From: SpSt-333 sp040751955
GTDB lineage: Bacteria; Bacteroidota; Ignavibacteria; UBA10030; UBA8401
Length of the DNA stretch: 64,000 nt
Assembly (NCBI GenBank): GCA_040751955.1
Contig: JBFMFY010000007.1
Coordinates: 25,932-89,931, forward strand
Direction: 5' to 3'
Under the pieces are notes generated by a model. That model did no database searches, was not told the origin of the DNA, and saw only the letters and a list, made by a program, of their open reading frames with translations. Below are positions 17,858 to 26,332 of the stretch, one piece after another (position 1 is the stretch's first letter; each line of letters opens with the position of its first letter). Position numbers and translations under genes: made by a program.

Positions 17858-18853
17858 ATGAGCCCATACAAAGAAAGAATTGCCGTTGTACTTCTCCAAC
17901 TCGGCGGACCAGACAATCTTGCGGCGGTTGAACCATTTCTCTACAACTTGTTCTGCGACCCGGACATCATTGATATTCCCGGTGCATTCTTATTTCGCAA
18001 AAGGCTTGCACGAATGATCTCTACCCGCCGGGCGCCGAAAGTGCAGGAGTTATACAAACGCATTGGCAATCGATCGCCGATTTTGAAGCAGACGAAATTG
18101 CAGGCAGACCGCTTGTTGGAAAGGCTGAGAGGAAAAGGATACACAGTTGATGTTCACATTGCGATGCGCTACTGGCATCCGTTGACCGATGTTGCCGTTC
18201 AAAACGTTTTCGATTCGAAACCCGACCGCATTGTTTTACTTCCGCTCTATCCCCACTATTGCAAGGCGACAACAGGATCAAGTGTGAATGAATGGAATCG
18301 AACAATCAAACGATTGAACATGCCGGAGATACCAACAACGCTGATTGAACATTATTACGATCATCCGTTGTACATTGAAGCAATGGTGAATCGTATTCGT
18401 TGCGCACTCAATCGTGTTCCGAAGAATGAACGTTCCAAAGTGCAGATCGTGTTCAGCGCGCACGGCACACCGATGAAATTGGTGCGGGATGGCGATCCGT
18501 ATTCGCATCACATCAGAAAAACGTATGAACTTGTTGTTGAAAAGGGGCAGTTCGGATTGCCGCATGCGCTCTGTTTTCAAAGCAAAGTTGGTCCGCAAAA
18601 ATGGTTGACCCCGTCGCTTGTTGAAACGATTGATCGATTGGGACATGCAGGGGCAACACATCTTCTTGTCGTACCCATTGCATTTGTGACCGATCATATC
18701 GAGACGCTCTCCGAGATCAACATCGAAGCACGCGATGAGGCGCTGAAATTAGGAGTGAAGTACTACGACATGATGCCGGCATTGCTGACGGAAGAGTCGT
18801 TCATTGAATGCCTCTCTGATCTTGTTGAGAAAAGATTATCGACACCACAATGA
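17858..18853 (+). CDS. hemH: Ferrochelatase
   Basis: Inserts ferrous iron into protoporphyrin IX. Motifs: RIAVVLLQLGGPDNLAAVEP, FLYNLFCDPDIIDIP, HIAMRYWHPLTD, RIVLLPLYPHYCKATTGSS, the catalytic-His region QIVFSAHGTPMKL, and the C-terminal CFQSKVGPQKWLTPS and VVPIAFVTDHIETLSEI. I prefer ATG 17858 because it gives the normal N-terminus; ATG 17840 (and TTG 17804) in the same frame are alternatives. A mini-ORF at 17826-17861, preceded by AGGAAGGG, overlaps ATG 17858 by ATGA and may couple its translation. The stop overlaps the next gene by 4 bp. Confidence 0.95.
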   Translation: MSPYKERIAVVLLQLGGPDNLAAVEPFLYNLFCDPDIIDIPGAFLFRKRLARMISTRRAPKVQELYKRIGNRSPILKQTKLQADRLLERLRGKGYTVDVHIAMRYWHPLTDVAVQNVFDSKPDRIVLLPLYPHYCKATTGSSVNEWNRTIKRLNMPEIPTTLIEHYYDHPLYIEAMVNRIRCALNRVPKNERSKVQIVFSAHGTPMKLVRDGDPYSHHIRKTYELVVEKGQFGLPHALCFQSKVGPQKWLTPSLVETIDRLGHAGATHLLVVPIAFVTDHIETLSEINIEARDEALKLGVKYYDMMPALLTEESFIECLSDLVEKRLSTPQ

Positions 18854-20247
18854 CCTCTTCTCACATTACAATTATTGGCGGAGGAATTTCGGGGCTTGCA
18901 ACAGCGTGGTGGCTGAAGAAACAGGGCTATTCCGTGGCGCTCTTTGAGAGAGATGCAGAGGTCGGCGGAACAATGAAGACAGTAATGAAGGAGGGCTGGC
19001 TGATCGAAACAGGTCCCAACAGTGCGCTTGAAACGACGCCCCTCTTTAAGATATTGTTTGCCGATCTCGGGATTGAGAAAGAGCTTGTCTATGCAAATCC
19101 TGCGGGAAAGAATCGTTACATTCTGCGCGAAGGGAAATTGCATCCGTTGCCAATGTCTCCGGGAAAATTTTTGGCGTCAACGCTCTGGTCGCCGGCGGGA
19201 AAGATGCGCCTCTTGAAAGAACCGTTTGTCGGCAAAGCGGCAAAAGAAGAATCGATTGCGGAATTTGTCGTGCGAAGATTAGGAAGAGAATTTTTGGATT
19301 ACGCGATCAACCCTTTCGTTGCGGGAGTTTTCGCCGGATCACCGGAAAAATTAAGCGTCCGCGCAGCGTTTCCAAAACTGTATGCACTGGAAGAGAAGTA
19401 CGGCGGATTGATACGCGGGCAGATTGCCGGTGCACGCGACCGGAAGAAACGGGGAGAAGTTGCAAAAGACCGCGCGCAGATGTTTTCATTTAAAAGCGGA
19501 ATGCAGACATTGCCCAAGGCGCTTGGCAAAGCACTCGGAGATTCTATACGGACGTCGTCTAGTGTGGACGGAATTGACCTCGGCGGGAACGGGAAAGGGA
19601 AAGGATACACACTCCGATATGTATCAAATGGTTCCGCACACACACACTCGACGAACATCGTAGTTCTTGCCGTTCCTGCACCTGCCGCCGCCCGTTTCGT
19701 GCAGCCGTTCGATAGTTCGCTAGCACATGCGATACGGGAAATTTATTATCCGCCGGTAACGGAAGTATTTGTCGGATACAGATCAGAGCAGGTACGACTG
19801 CCGATGGACGGATTCGGTTTTTTGATACCCGAAAAGGAAAACAGGAAGATTCTCGGCGCGATCTGGTCATCGTCATTGTTTGAATGCCGCGCTCCCGATG
19901 GGTGCGCTGCCGTCACCGTTTTTGTGGGCGGATCCCGTCAACCGGAGAATGCGTTGATACACGACGGAGAATTGCTTTCAATGGTACACAATGAATTGAA
20001 CGAGTTGATGCACATCAACGGTGAACCGATCTTCACCCATATCACGCGATGGGAGAAGGCGATTCCGCAGTATCACCTCGGACATTTGCAGGTTACCGAA
20101 CGTATGGCGCAATTCGAGCGACTGCACCCGGGGCTGTTTCTGTCCGGAAATTATCGCGGCGGCATCAGTGTCAGCGACTGTGTACTTCAGTCCGAAAAAA
20201 TAAGTCAACAAATTATCGAATACATTGCTTCACAAAAAACAGAATGA
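18850..20247 (+). CDS. hemG: Protoporphyrinogen oxidase, FAD-dependent (HemY type)
   Basis: Oxidises protoporphyrinogen IX to protoporphyrin IX. The 465-residue protein opens with the FAD-binding Rossmann motif ITIIGGGISGLATAWWLKKQ followed by GYSVALFERD and VGGTMKT. It shows the PPOX landmarks WLIETGPNSAL, FVVRRLGREFLDYAINPFVA and VFAGSPEKLSVRAAFPKLY, and ends with GLFLSGNYRGGISVSDCV. It is the flavoenzyme (HemY) form, which usually uses oxygen but in some bacteria uses other acceptors; combined with an oxygen-independent HemN this is a mixed set. The ATG overlaps the hemH stop. Confidence 0.94.
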   Translation: MTSSHITIIGGGISGLATAWWLKKQGYSVALFERDAEVGGTMKTVMKEGWLIETGPNSALETTPLFKILFADLGIEKELVYANPAGKNRYILREGKLHPLPMSPGKFLASTLWSPAGKMRLLKEPFVGKAAKEESIAEFVVRRLGREFLDYAINPFVAGVFAGSPEKLSVRAAFPKLYALEEKYGGLIRGQIAGARDRKKRGEVAKDRAQMFSFKSGMQTLPKALGKALGDSIRTSSSVDGIDLGGNGKGKGYTLRYVSNGSAHTHSTNIVVLAVPAPAAARFVQPFDSSLAHAIREIYYPPVTEVFVGYRSEQVRLPMDGFGFLIPEKENRKILGAIWSSSLFECRAPDGCAAVTVFVGGSRQPENALIHDGELLSMVHNELNELMHINGEPIFTHITRWEKAIPQYHLGHLQVTERMAQFERLHPGLFLSGNYRGGISVSDCVLQSEKISQQIIEYIASQKTE

Positions 20248-20254
20248 GGATAGT

Positions 20255-21241
20255 ATGTCACTAAAAATAGAATCAAACCAGCGCCTTCGCCGGTTAAGAA
20301 TGAAACCGGCATTTCGCGACATGGTGCGCGAAACGGAACTGTCGCCGAAAGATTTCATCTACCCTTTGTTTGTTGTTCCCGGAAAGAAATTCAAGAAAGA
20401 AGTCTCCTCCATGCCCGGCGTGTTCCAGCAATCGGTTGATGAACTTGTGAAAGATTGTGCAGAGACGTATTCAATGGGAATTCCCGCCGTCATTCTGTTC
20501 GGTATTCCCGAACACAAAGACGATGTTGGCAGCGGAGCGTACGACGAAAACGGTATTGTGCAGCAGGCAGTACGGGCGCTGAAGAAAGATGTTCCCGGAC
20601 TTGTCGTCATCACCGACGTTTGCCTGTGCGAGTACACCTCGCACGGCCATTGCGGCATCGTGCAGGGAGACGAAATTGTGAATGACGCTTCGGTAGAGTT
20701 GCTGACGAAGGAAGCGCTCACGCACGCCCGGGCAGGCGCGGATATCATCGCACCGTCAGATATGTTCGACGGACGCATCGGCGCAATCCGCACGGTGCTG
20801 GATGAACATCATTTCCACAACATTCCTATCATGTCGTACGCGGCAAAGTATGCATCGGGATTTTACGGACCGTTCCGCGAAGCCGCGGAGAGCACGCCGA
20901 AGTTCGGCGACCGTCGTTCGCATCAGATGGATCCCGCAAACAGCGATGAAGCAATCCGCGAAGTCAAACAAGATTTGGCTGAGGGTGCCGACATCGTGAT
21001 GGTGAAACCTGCGCTTCCGTATCTCGATATTATCCGCCGCGTGAAAGACACATTCAGAGTTCCAACCGCGGCGTACAATGTGAGCGGTGAGTACGCGATG
21101 ATCAAAGCGGCGGGTCGCAACGGATGGATTGATGAAGAGCGGGTAATGATGGAGACACTTCTGGGGATCAAACGCGCCGGCGCCGATATGATTTTGACGT
21201 ACTTTGCCAAAGATGCCGCCAAAGTGCTTGCAAGAAAGTAA
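20255..21241 (+). CDS. hemB: Delta-aminolevulinic acid dehydratase (porphobilinogen synthase)
   Basis: Condenses two 5-aminolevulinate molecules to porphobilinogen. Start ATG 20255 has GAGGA five bases upstream; the in-frame TTG 20225 lies inside hemG. Both Schiff-base lysines are visible: Lys198 in SYAAKYASGFYGPF and Lys251 in VMVKPALPYLDI. A cysteine-containing metal site is present (VCLCEYTSHGHCG), indicating a zinc-type enzyme rather than a purely magnesium one. Length is 328 residues, as expected. It is followed by a 25-bp perfect palindrome and a dispersed repeat before hemL. Confidence 0.97.
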   Translation: MSLKIESNQRLRRLRMKPAFRDMVRETELSPKDFIYPLFVVPGKKFKKEVSSMPGVFQQSVDELVKDCAETYSMGIPAVILFGIPEHKDDVGSGAYDENGIVQQAVRALKKDVPGLVVITDVCLCEYTSHGHCGIVQGDEIVNDASVELLTKEALTHARAGADIIAPSDMFDGRIGAIRTVLDEHHFHNIPIMSYAAKYASGFYGPFREAAESTPKFGDRRSHQMDPANSDEAIREVKQDLAEGADIVMVKPALPYLDIIRRVKDTFRVPTAAYNVSGEYAMIKAAGRNGWIDEERVMMETLLGIKRAGADMILTYFAKDAAKVLARK

Positions 21242-21289
21242 GTTACCACTCTCGTTGTTGTTCGACAGTTTAACAGTTGAACTGGTTAC

Positions 21290-21314
21290 TGTCCGAGAGT
21301 TGAACTCTCGGACA
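21290..21314. terminator. 25-bp perfect palindrome between hemB and hemL
   Basis: TGTCCGAGAGTT, a central G, then AACTCTCGGACA. As RNA it gives a very stable hairpin, but no T-run follows, so it may be a weak terminator, an mRNA-processing or stability element, or a dispersed palindromic repeat. A smaller palindrome, CAGTTGAACTG, lies just before it at 21275-21285. Confidence 0.5.
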
Positions 21315-21340
21315 ACATAAGATTGCAAACACAACACTAT

Positions 21341-21386
21341 AGTCATGCTGAGCAAGTCCGCCGTAGGCGGACGCGTCGAAGCATAT
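21341..21386. repeat. Dispersed repeat (GTCATGCTGAGCA ... GCGTCGAAGCATA) upstream of hemL
   Basis: Holds the GTCAT-CTGAGCA and GCGTCGAAG blocks of the family seen at 26195 and 27399, with an internal stem GTCCGCC-GTA-GGCGGAC. It ends 10 bp before the hemL ATG, so it occupies the place of the ribosome binding site. Confidence 0.65.
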
Positions 21387-21396
21387 CCCAAAAACT

Positions 21397-22692
21397 ATGA
21401 ACACAAAAACATCAGATGCATTATTTCAGCGTGCACTGCAAAAAATTCCCGGCGGAGTGAATTCTCCGGTACGCGCATTCAAATCGGTGGGACGAAATCC
21501 GGTCTTCATTAAAAAAGCGCAAGGCTCAAAACTGTGGGATGTTGACGGGAACGAATACATTGATTATGTCGGCTCATGGGGACCGATGATTCTCGGTCAT
21601 GCACATCCGGCAATTCTCGATGCAGTGCAGAAAGCTGCGATTGACGGGACAAGTTTCGGTGCGGCAACGGAGCGCGAAGTGGAAATGGCGGAACTGATCT
21701 GTTCCATCATGCCGTCCATCGAAATGGTGCGTATGGTAAATTCCGGCACAGAAGCGACAATGAGTGCGATCCGGCTGGCGCGCGCGTTCACAGGGAAAGA
21801 AAAGATCATCAAGTTTGAAGGATGCTATCACGGACATGCAGATTCTTTTTTGATCAAAGCAGGTTCCGGCGCAATGACTTTCGGCGTGCCGGACAGTCCG
21901 GGCGTTCCCGCCTCAATCGCCGGCGCAACATTGACTGCGCGGTACAATGACCTTGCGTCGGTAGAAAAATTGTTCGGTGAATATTCCGGACAGGTTGCAG
22001 GAATAATTGTTGAACCGGTTGTCGGGAACATGGGGTGCATTCCTCCTGATAAAGGATTTCTGGAAGGATTACGGAATCTGTGTGCGCAGCACAAAGCATT
22101 GTTCATTATGGATGAAGTGATGACAGGATTCCGCGTAGCACTCGGCGGCGCGCAGCAATTGTACGGCGTTTCACCGGACATTACAACGCTGGGAAAAATC
22201 ATCGGCGGAGGCTTGCCGGTGGGTGCATACGGCGGGAAAAAAGAAATTATGCAAATGGTTGCGCCCAGCGGACCGATGTATCAGGCAGGAACATTATCGG
22301 GGAATCCGCTGGCGATGGCAGCAGGGATCGCAATGCTGACGATGTTGAAAAAAGATTCTTCCATCTATACCACATTGGAAAATCTTTCATCGAAATTGGA
22401 ACATGGGATCGCCGATGTTGCAAAGCGATTTCAACTTCCGTTGATGCAAAATCGAGTCGGTTCCATGTTCACGCTCTTCTTTACGCAGGGAACCGTGAAA
22501 GATTATGATACCGCAAAGACTTCGAACATAACACTATTCGGAAAATATTTTAACGAAATGCTGGACCGCGGAATTTATCTTGCGCCGTCGCAATTCGAAG
22601 CGGCATTTATGTCCGCTGCGCACACTGAAAGTGACATCGACCGTACCCTGACGGCAGCGGAAGCATCGTTGAAGAGTGTCTTTGGAAAGTGA
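21397..22692 (+). CDS. hemL: Glutamate-1-semialdehyde 2,1-aminomutase
   Basis: PLP enzyme that turns the HemA product into 5-aminolevulinate. The 431-residue sequence carries ALQKIPGGVNSPVRAF, YIDYVGSWGPMILGHAHP, VRMVNSGTEATMSAIRLARA, KFEGCYHGHADSFL, IMDEVMTGFRVALGGAQ and the PLP lysine Lys267 in TLGKIIGGGLPVGAYGGK. The class III aminotransferase fold is complete. A dispersed repeat runs up to 10 bp before the ATG and no good ribosome binding site is left. Confidence 0.97.
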   Translation: MNTKTSDALFQRALQKIPGGVNSPVRAFKSVGRNPVFIKKAQGSKLWDVDGNEYIDYVGSWGPMILGHAHPAILDAVQKAAIDGTSFGAATEREVEMAELICSIMPSIEMVRMVNSGTEATMSAIRLARAFTGKEKIIKFEGCYHGHADSFLIKAGSGAMTFGVPDSPGVPASIAGATLTARYNDLASVEKLFGEYSGQVAGIIVEPVVGNMGCIPPDKGFLEGLRNLCAQHKALFIMDEVMTGFRVALGGAQQLYGVSPDITTLGKIIGGGLPVGAYGGKKEIMQMVAPSGPMYQAGTLSGNPLAMAAGIAMLTMLKKDSSIYTTLENLSSKLEHGIADVAKRFQLPLMQNRVGSMFTLFFTQGTVKDYDTAKTSNITLFGKYFNEMLDRGIYLAPSQFEAAFMSAAHTESDIDRTLTAAEASLKSVFGK

Positions 22693-22708
22693 ATCAAATA
22701 ATACGTCA

Positions 22709-22731
22709 TTCCCGCATACTTTGAGCGGGAA
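22709..22731. repeat. Short inverted repeat of the CATTCCCGC type after hemL
   Basis: TTCCCGC and GCGGGAA flank nine bases just after hemL. The sequence is a fragment of the common CATTCCCGC...GCGGGAATC repeat that is longer at 35538-35594. It could act as a weak hairpin at the end of the heme transcript. Confidence 0.45.
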
Positions 22732-22797
22732 TCTAACCATAGATGTACTGACAAAAACAGGCGTGATGAATCTTGTTGAGCGAGGGATTTTTTTGTG

Positions 22798-22870
22798 TCC
22801 CCAACAAGATTCGAACTTGTGTCTGGAGCTTGAGAAACTCCCGTCCTAGGCCTCTAGACGATAGGGACAG
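22798..22870 (-). tRNA. tRNA-Glu (anticodon CTC)
   Basis: The minus strand folds as a full cloverleaf. The acceptor GTCCCTA pairs with TGGGGAC (one G-T pair) and the discriminator is A. A D-arm begins GTC and ends GAC. The anticodon stem GGAGT/GCTCC carries loop TTCTCAA, giving anticodon CTC. The T-arm ACAAG/CTTGT has loop TTCGAAT. No CCA is encoded. The sequence closely follows the bacterial tRNA-Glu pattern (GTCCC, TCGTCTAG). It lies 106 bp beyond hemL, convergent to the heme genes that consume glutamyl-tRNA. Confidence 0.93.
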
Positions 22871-22922
22871 GACAATATAAAAAAATTTCAGCGGCGGAAA
22901 AAGACGAATAATTCTCGCCCAA

Positions 22923-22951
22923 TGCAGCCGTGATTGTCGTGCTCGGCTGCA
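22923..22951 (-). terminator. Hairpin after the RND pump gene
   Basis: TGCAGCCG and CGGCTGCA form an 8-bp stem around a 13-base loop, 8 bp past the stop of the pump gene. There is no clear T-run on the minus strand, so termination is only probable. Confidence 0.4.
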
Positions 22952-22958
22952 GATATGA

Positions 22959-25900
22959 TCAATATTCTTTTTCTTTCACAAATTTTTCCTTCATCCACTC
23001 TTTTATCTTTTCTGTCCACTCATCAACCAGCGAGTACGCTGTCGGTACGACGACGAGCGTGAGGAATGTGGAGAATGTTAAGCCGAAGATGATTGCAACT
23101 GCCAGCGGACGCCAGAAGCCGGCGCTTTCCGATCCGGTGACGAAATGAAATTCTGTCCAATTGAAATCAAAGCCCGTTCCCATCGGAATCAATGCCAGCA
23201 CTGCGGCTGCGGCGGTTAACAGCACAGGGCGCAAACGGACTCTGCCTGCTTCGAGCAATGCGTCATCCAATGAAAGTCCCCCTTCATTATGTTTATGTTT
23301 TACAAAGTCGAGAAGAATAATGCCGTTGCGCACCACGATTCCTGCAAGCGCAACAATGCCGACGCCCGTCATCATCACGCTGAGTGCTGTGCGTGTGACG
23401 AGCAAGCCGAAGAGTACTCCTATCAACGACAATATCACCGAGATCATGATCACGAACGGAACTTTCATCGAATTGAATTCCATTACCATAATTAAAAAGA
23501 CGAGCAGGAGCGTTATGACAAACGCGCGGCTCAGGAAGTCGGACGCTTTCTGCTGTTCTTCTTCCGAACCTGTCAGTTTTACTGAATACCCGTTCGGCAT
23601 TTCGATACCTGCGATTCGTGCTTTCACATCGTTAATCACTTCGGACTGTACGCGTCCCTCCACATCGCCGCTGACTGTGATGACGCGTTTCATATCTTTG
23701 CGGCGAATGTCCGTTACGGATGTGGTGCGGCGGATGGTTGCAACCGATGTGAGCGGAATCGAGAGCAACTGTCCGCGCCTGTTCATAAAATTGATGCGGA
23801 GATTTTCGAGATCGGCAGGGGCAGTGCGCTGGTCTTCTTTTAACCGCACTCGGATTTTGTATTCATCTTCACCCACGCGGTACTTCGACGCCTCAACGCC
23901 TGCAATTGCCGCACGGACCGTTGATGCGATCTGTCCTGTGCTCGTCCAAAACAATCCCGCTTTTTCGCGGTCAACGATAATTTCCACTTCGGGGCGTCCG
24001 GTATTGTAATCATCTTTCAAATCCACAAGCCCGGGAACATCTTTGATTTTTTCGCGGATCTGTTTGCTGAGTGTTGCAAGTTGAGTGTAATCCTCGCCCG
24101 AAACTTCGATGTTCACGGGAGCGCCAACCGGAGGTCCCATCTGCTGTTTGGTCAACCGCAGATCGGCACCTGCAATACCGGCTAATTTTTCACGTACTTC
24201 TTCCATCGTTACGAATGTGCTTTGTTTGCGGAAATCTTTTTCGAAGAAATTGATCGCAACACTTCCTTTATTTGATGTTCCCTGTCCGCCAAAATCGAAC
24301 ACGTTGTCCGATGTGCCGATGCGCGAAACGATGAATTCGACATCCTTTCGCCCCGGAATTTTTTCAAGCCGTTCTTCGAGAATTTTGGCAATCCCGTTGG
24401 TAATTTCCAGCGATGCACCCGATGGACATTCGATGCTGATGCTGATCTGCGCCGGTTCCGTATTGGGGAAGAACTCAACTCCTTTATTGAACAATCCGAA
24501 CAACACAATGATTGTCAGCAGGAGAATGAACGAACCGAGCATGGTTTTCTTCTTGTTGTGCAATGTCCACCGAATAACCTGCACATAATTCTTCTGCATC
24601 CAGGGGAAAAATTTATCATCTACTTCGTGATACAGCCATGTGAACGGGTTGTACTTCTTGTACCAGTGTGGATGCTCGAGATTGAATTTTGCCTTCTTAA
24701 TTTCTCTTTTGTAGTCAATCCATTTCGCCGCTTGTACCGGACTGATGACATACGCAACAAAGAGCGATGCGGTCAACGTTACGATCAATGTGATCGGCAG
24801 AAATTTCATGAACTCGCCGACGATACCGGGCCAGAAGAGCAGAGGAATGAACGCAGAAAGAATCGTTACTGTTGATGTCAACACGGGGATGAAGACCTCG
24901 CCTGCGGCATTCTTTGCTGCGGCATTCGGCTCTTCACCGTACTCCTGCTGGTGGCGGTATGTATTTTCGATAACAACAATGGCATCATCAACAAGAATGC
25001 CGAGCACGAGCAAGAGAGAGAAGAGGACAACCATGTTCAGTGTAATTCCCATCGCGCTAAGGACAATATATCCGGTAAACATTGAAAGCGGAATCGCCGT
25101 CGAGATCAGCAATGAATTCTTGAATCCGAAAAACATGAACAGCGCAAGCACGACGAGGAACATACCGGTGTAAATGCTGTTCTCCAGTTCATGCACCATG
25201 CGTTTGATAAAACGGGATTGATCGCTGGAGATTTCGAGTTTGATCCCGTCGGGTAAATTGCTCTGCTCCACCGCAATGATTCGTTTCACTTCATCGGCGA
25301 TGCGGACAAGATTTTCTCCTGCTCGCTTGCGCACTGCAAGTGTGACAACTTCGTTGCCATTCAACCGCGAGTAGGTTTGTCTGTCCTCAAACGAAGACTT
25401 GACCGTTGCGACATCCCGCAGATAAATCGGTTTGCCGTTTTGGATTTTTAAAATAATGTCTTCCAGCGGCTTCACTTGTTTGAATTCACCGGGAACGCGG
25501 ACAGTGAGATTCTTTTCTTTCGTTTCGATCGTTCCGCCGGGAATTGAAAGATTTTCCACTCGGATTGCTCCCGATACGTCGTCGAAGCTGACCTGATATG
25601 CATTCATGCGGTACACATCAACATTCACCTGAATTTCCGGTTCAAGTCCGCCGACAATATCTGCGCGCAGTACGCCGGGAACCGATTCGATCTTGTCTTG
25701 CAGCTCTTCTGCAACGTTCTTCAACCGCGCCGCGCCGACATCGCCGACAGCGTTCACATACATGATCGGGAATTCGCTGATGTTGATCTCCGAAACGATG
25801 GGATCAAGAATGTCGGCGGGAAGTTGTGAACGTGTCGAGTTCACCTTATCCCGAACGCGGCGGAGCGCTTCGTCGATATCGATGCCGGTGTTGAACTCGA

Positions 25901-26177
25901 TGCTGATGGTTGACAGTCCCTCTTTTGAGACTGAACGGATCTCTTTGACATCTTTCAATCCCTTCAACGCGCGCTCGAGCGGCTGGGAAATTAATCCTTC
26001 GATGTCAATGGGTGAAACGCCGATGTACGGAGTTGAAACGATAACGAGAGGAATGGTAATGTCCGGCGTTGCTTCCCGCGGCAAATCATTGTACGACGTG
26101 TACCCAAAGATGACGATCAAAATCATTAACAGGTAAACGGCTGTTTTATTATCAACTGCTATGTTCCAGATTTTCAT
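22959..26177 (-). CDS. RND family efflux transporter, inner-membrane pump (AcrB/HAE1-like)
   Basis: 1072-residue proton-driven pump of the AcrB superfamily, starting MKIWNIAVDNKTAVYLLMIL. Typical features: PREATPDITIPLVIVSTPYI near the N-terminus, two large periplasmic loops, and the TM4 proton-relay segment VLGILVDDAIVVIENTYRH containing the adjacent aspartates. The C-terminal half repeats the fold (GIVALAGIVVRNGIILLDFV, TAAAAVLALIPMGTG, FSTFLTLVVVPTAYSL). It is the last gene of the tetR-tolC-fusion protein-pump row. The substrate could be a drug, lipid or metal; the sequence resembles the hydrophobe/amphiphile pumps rather than CusA-type metal pumps. Confidence 0.93.
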   Translation of the reverse strand: MKIWNIAVDNKTAVYLLMILIVIFGYTSYNDLPREATPDITIPLVIVSTPYIGVSPIDIEGLISQPLERALKGLKDVKEIRSVSKEGLSTISIEFNTGIDIDEALRRVRDKVNSTRSQLPADILDPIVSEINISEFPIMYVNAVGDVGAARLKNVAEELQDKIESVPGVLRADIVGGLEPEIQVNVDVYRMNAYQVSFDDVSGAIRVENLSIPGGTIETKEKNLTVRVPGEFKQVKPLEDIILKIQNGKPIYLRDVATVKSSFEDRQTYSRLNGNEVVTLAVRKRAGENLVRIADEVKRIIAVEQSNLPDGIKLEISSDQSRFIKRMVHELENSIYTGMFLVVLALFMFFGFKNSLLISTAIPLSMFTGYIVLSAMGITLNMVVLFSLLLVLGILVDDAIVVIENTYRHQQEYGEEPNAAAKNAAGEVFIPVLTSTVTILSAFIPLLFWPGIVGEFMKFLPITLIVTLTASLFVAYVISPVQAAKWIDYKREIKKAKFNLEHPHWYKKYNPFTWLYHEVDDKFFPWMQKNYVQVIRWTLHNKKKTMLGSFILLLTIIVLFGLFNKGVEFFPNTEPAQISISIECPSGASLEITNGIAKILEERLEKIPGRKDVEFIVSRIGTSDNVFDFGGQGTSNKGSVAINFFEKDFRKQSTFVTMEEVREKLAGIAGADLRLTKQQMGPPVGAPVNIEVSGEDYTQLATLSKQIREKIKDVPGLVDLKDDYNTGRPEVEIIVDREKAGLFWTSTGQIASTVRAAIAGVEASKYRVGEDEYKIRVRLKEDQRTAPADLENLRINFMNRRGQLLSIPLTSVATIRRTTSVTDIRRKDMKRVITVSGDVEGRVQSEVINDVKARIAGIEMPNGYSVKLTGSEEEQQKASDFLSRAFVITLLLVFLIMVMEFNSMKVPFVIMISVILSLIGVLFGLLVTRTALSVMMTGVGIVALAGIVVRNGIILLDFVKHKHNEGGLSLDDALLEAGRVRLRPVLLTAAAAVLALIPMGTGFDFNWTEFHFVTGSESAGFWRPLAVAIIFGLTFSTFLTLVVVPTAYSLVDEWTEKIKEWMKEKFVKEKEY

Positions 26178-26194
26178 GCTATGTACTCCTGAGT

Positions 26195-26313
26195 ATCATG
26201 CTTCGACGCAGTGCAATAGAGTATCGTCATCCTGTGCAAGTCCCGATGCATTGTATCGGGACGCGTCGAAGGATGATCCATTTTGCGTATTGCACCTTGT
26301 TCAGCATGACTAT
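26195..26313. repeat. ~117-bp dispersed repeat between the fusion-protein and pump genes
   Basis: Runs from TCATGCTTCGACGCA to GCATGACTAT. The middle holds CGTCATCCTGTGCAAGTCCC and GGGACGCGTCGAAGGATGA, making nested complementary blocks. A copy of the same length and order lies at 27399-27517 in the other junction of the same operon, and shorter relatives occur near 15232 and 21341. Confidence 0.8.
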
Positions 26314-26332
26314 CTTTTTATTCTCTATTTTT

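Noticed and set aside
23161..24009. 282-codon frame on the + strand opposite the RND pump gene
   Set aside because: It is the antisense of a strongly recognisable pump gene, and its Ser/Arg/Thr-rich sequence has no domain pattern.
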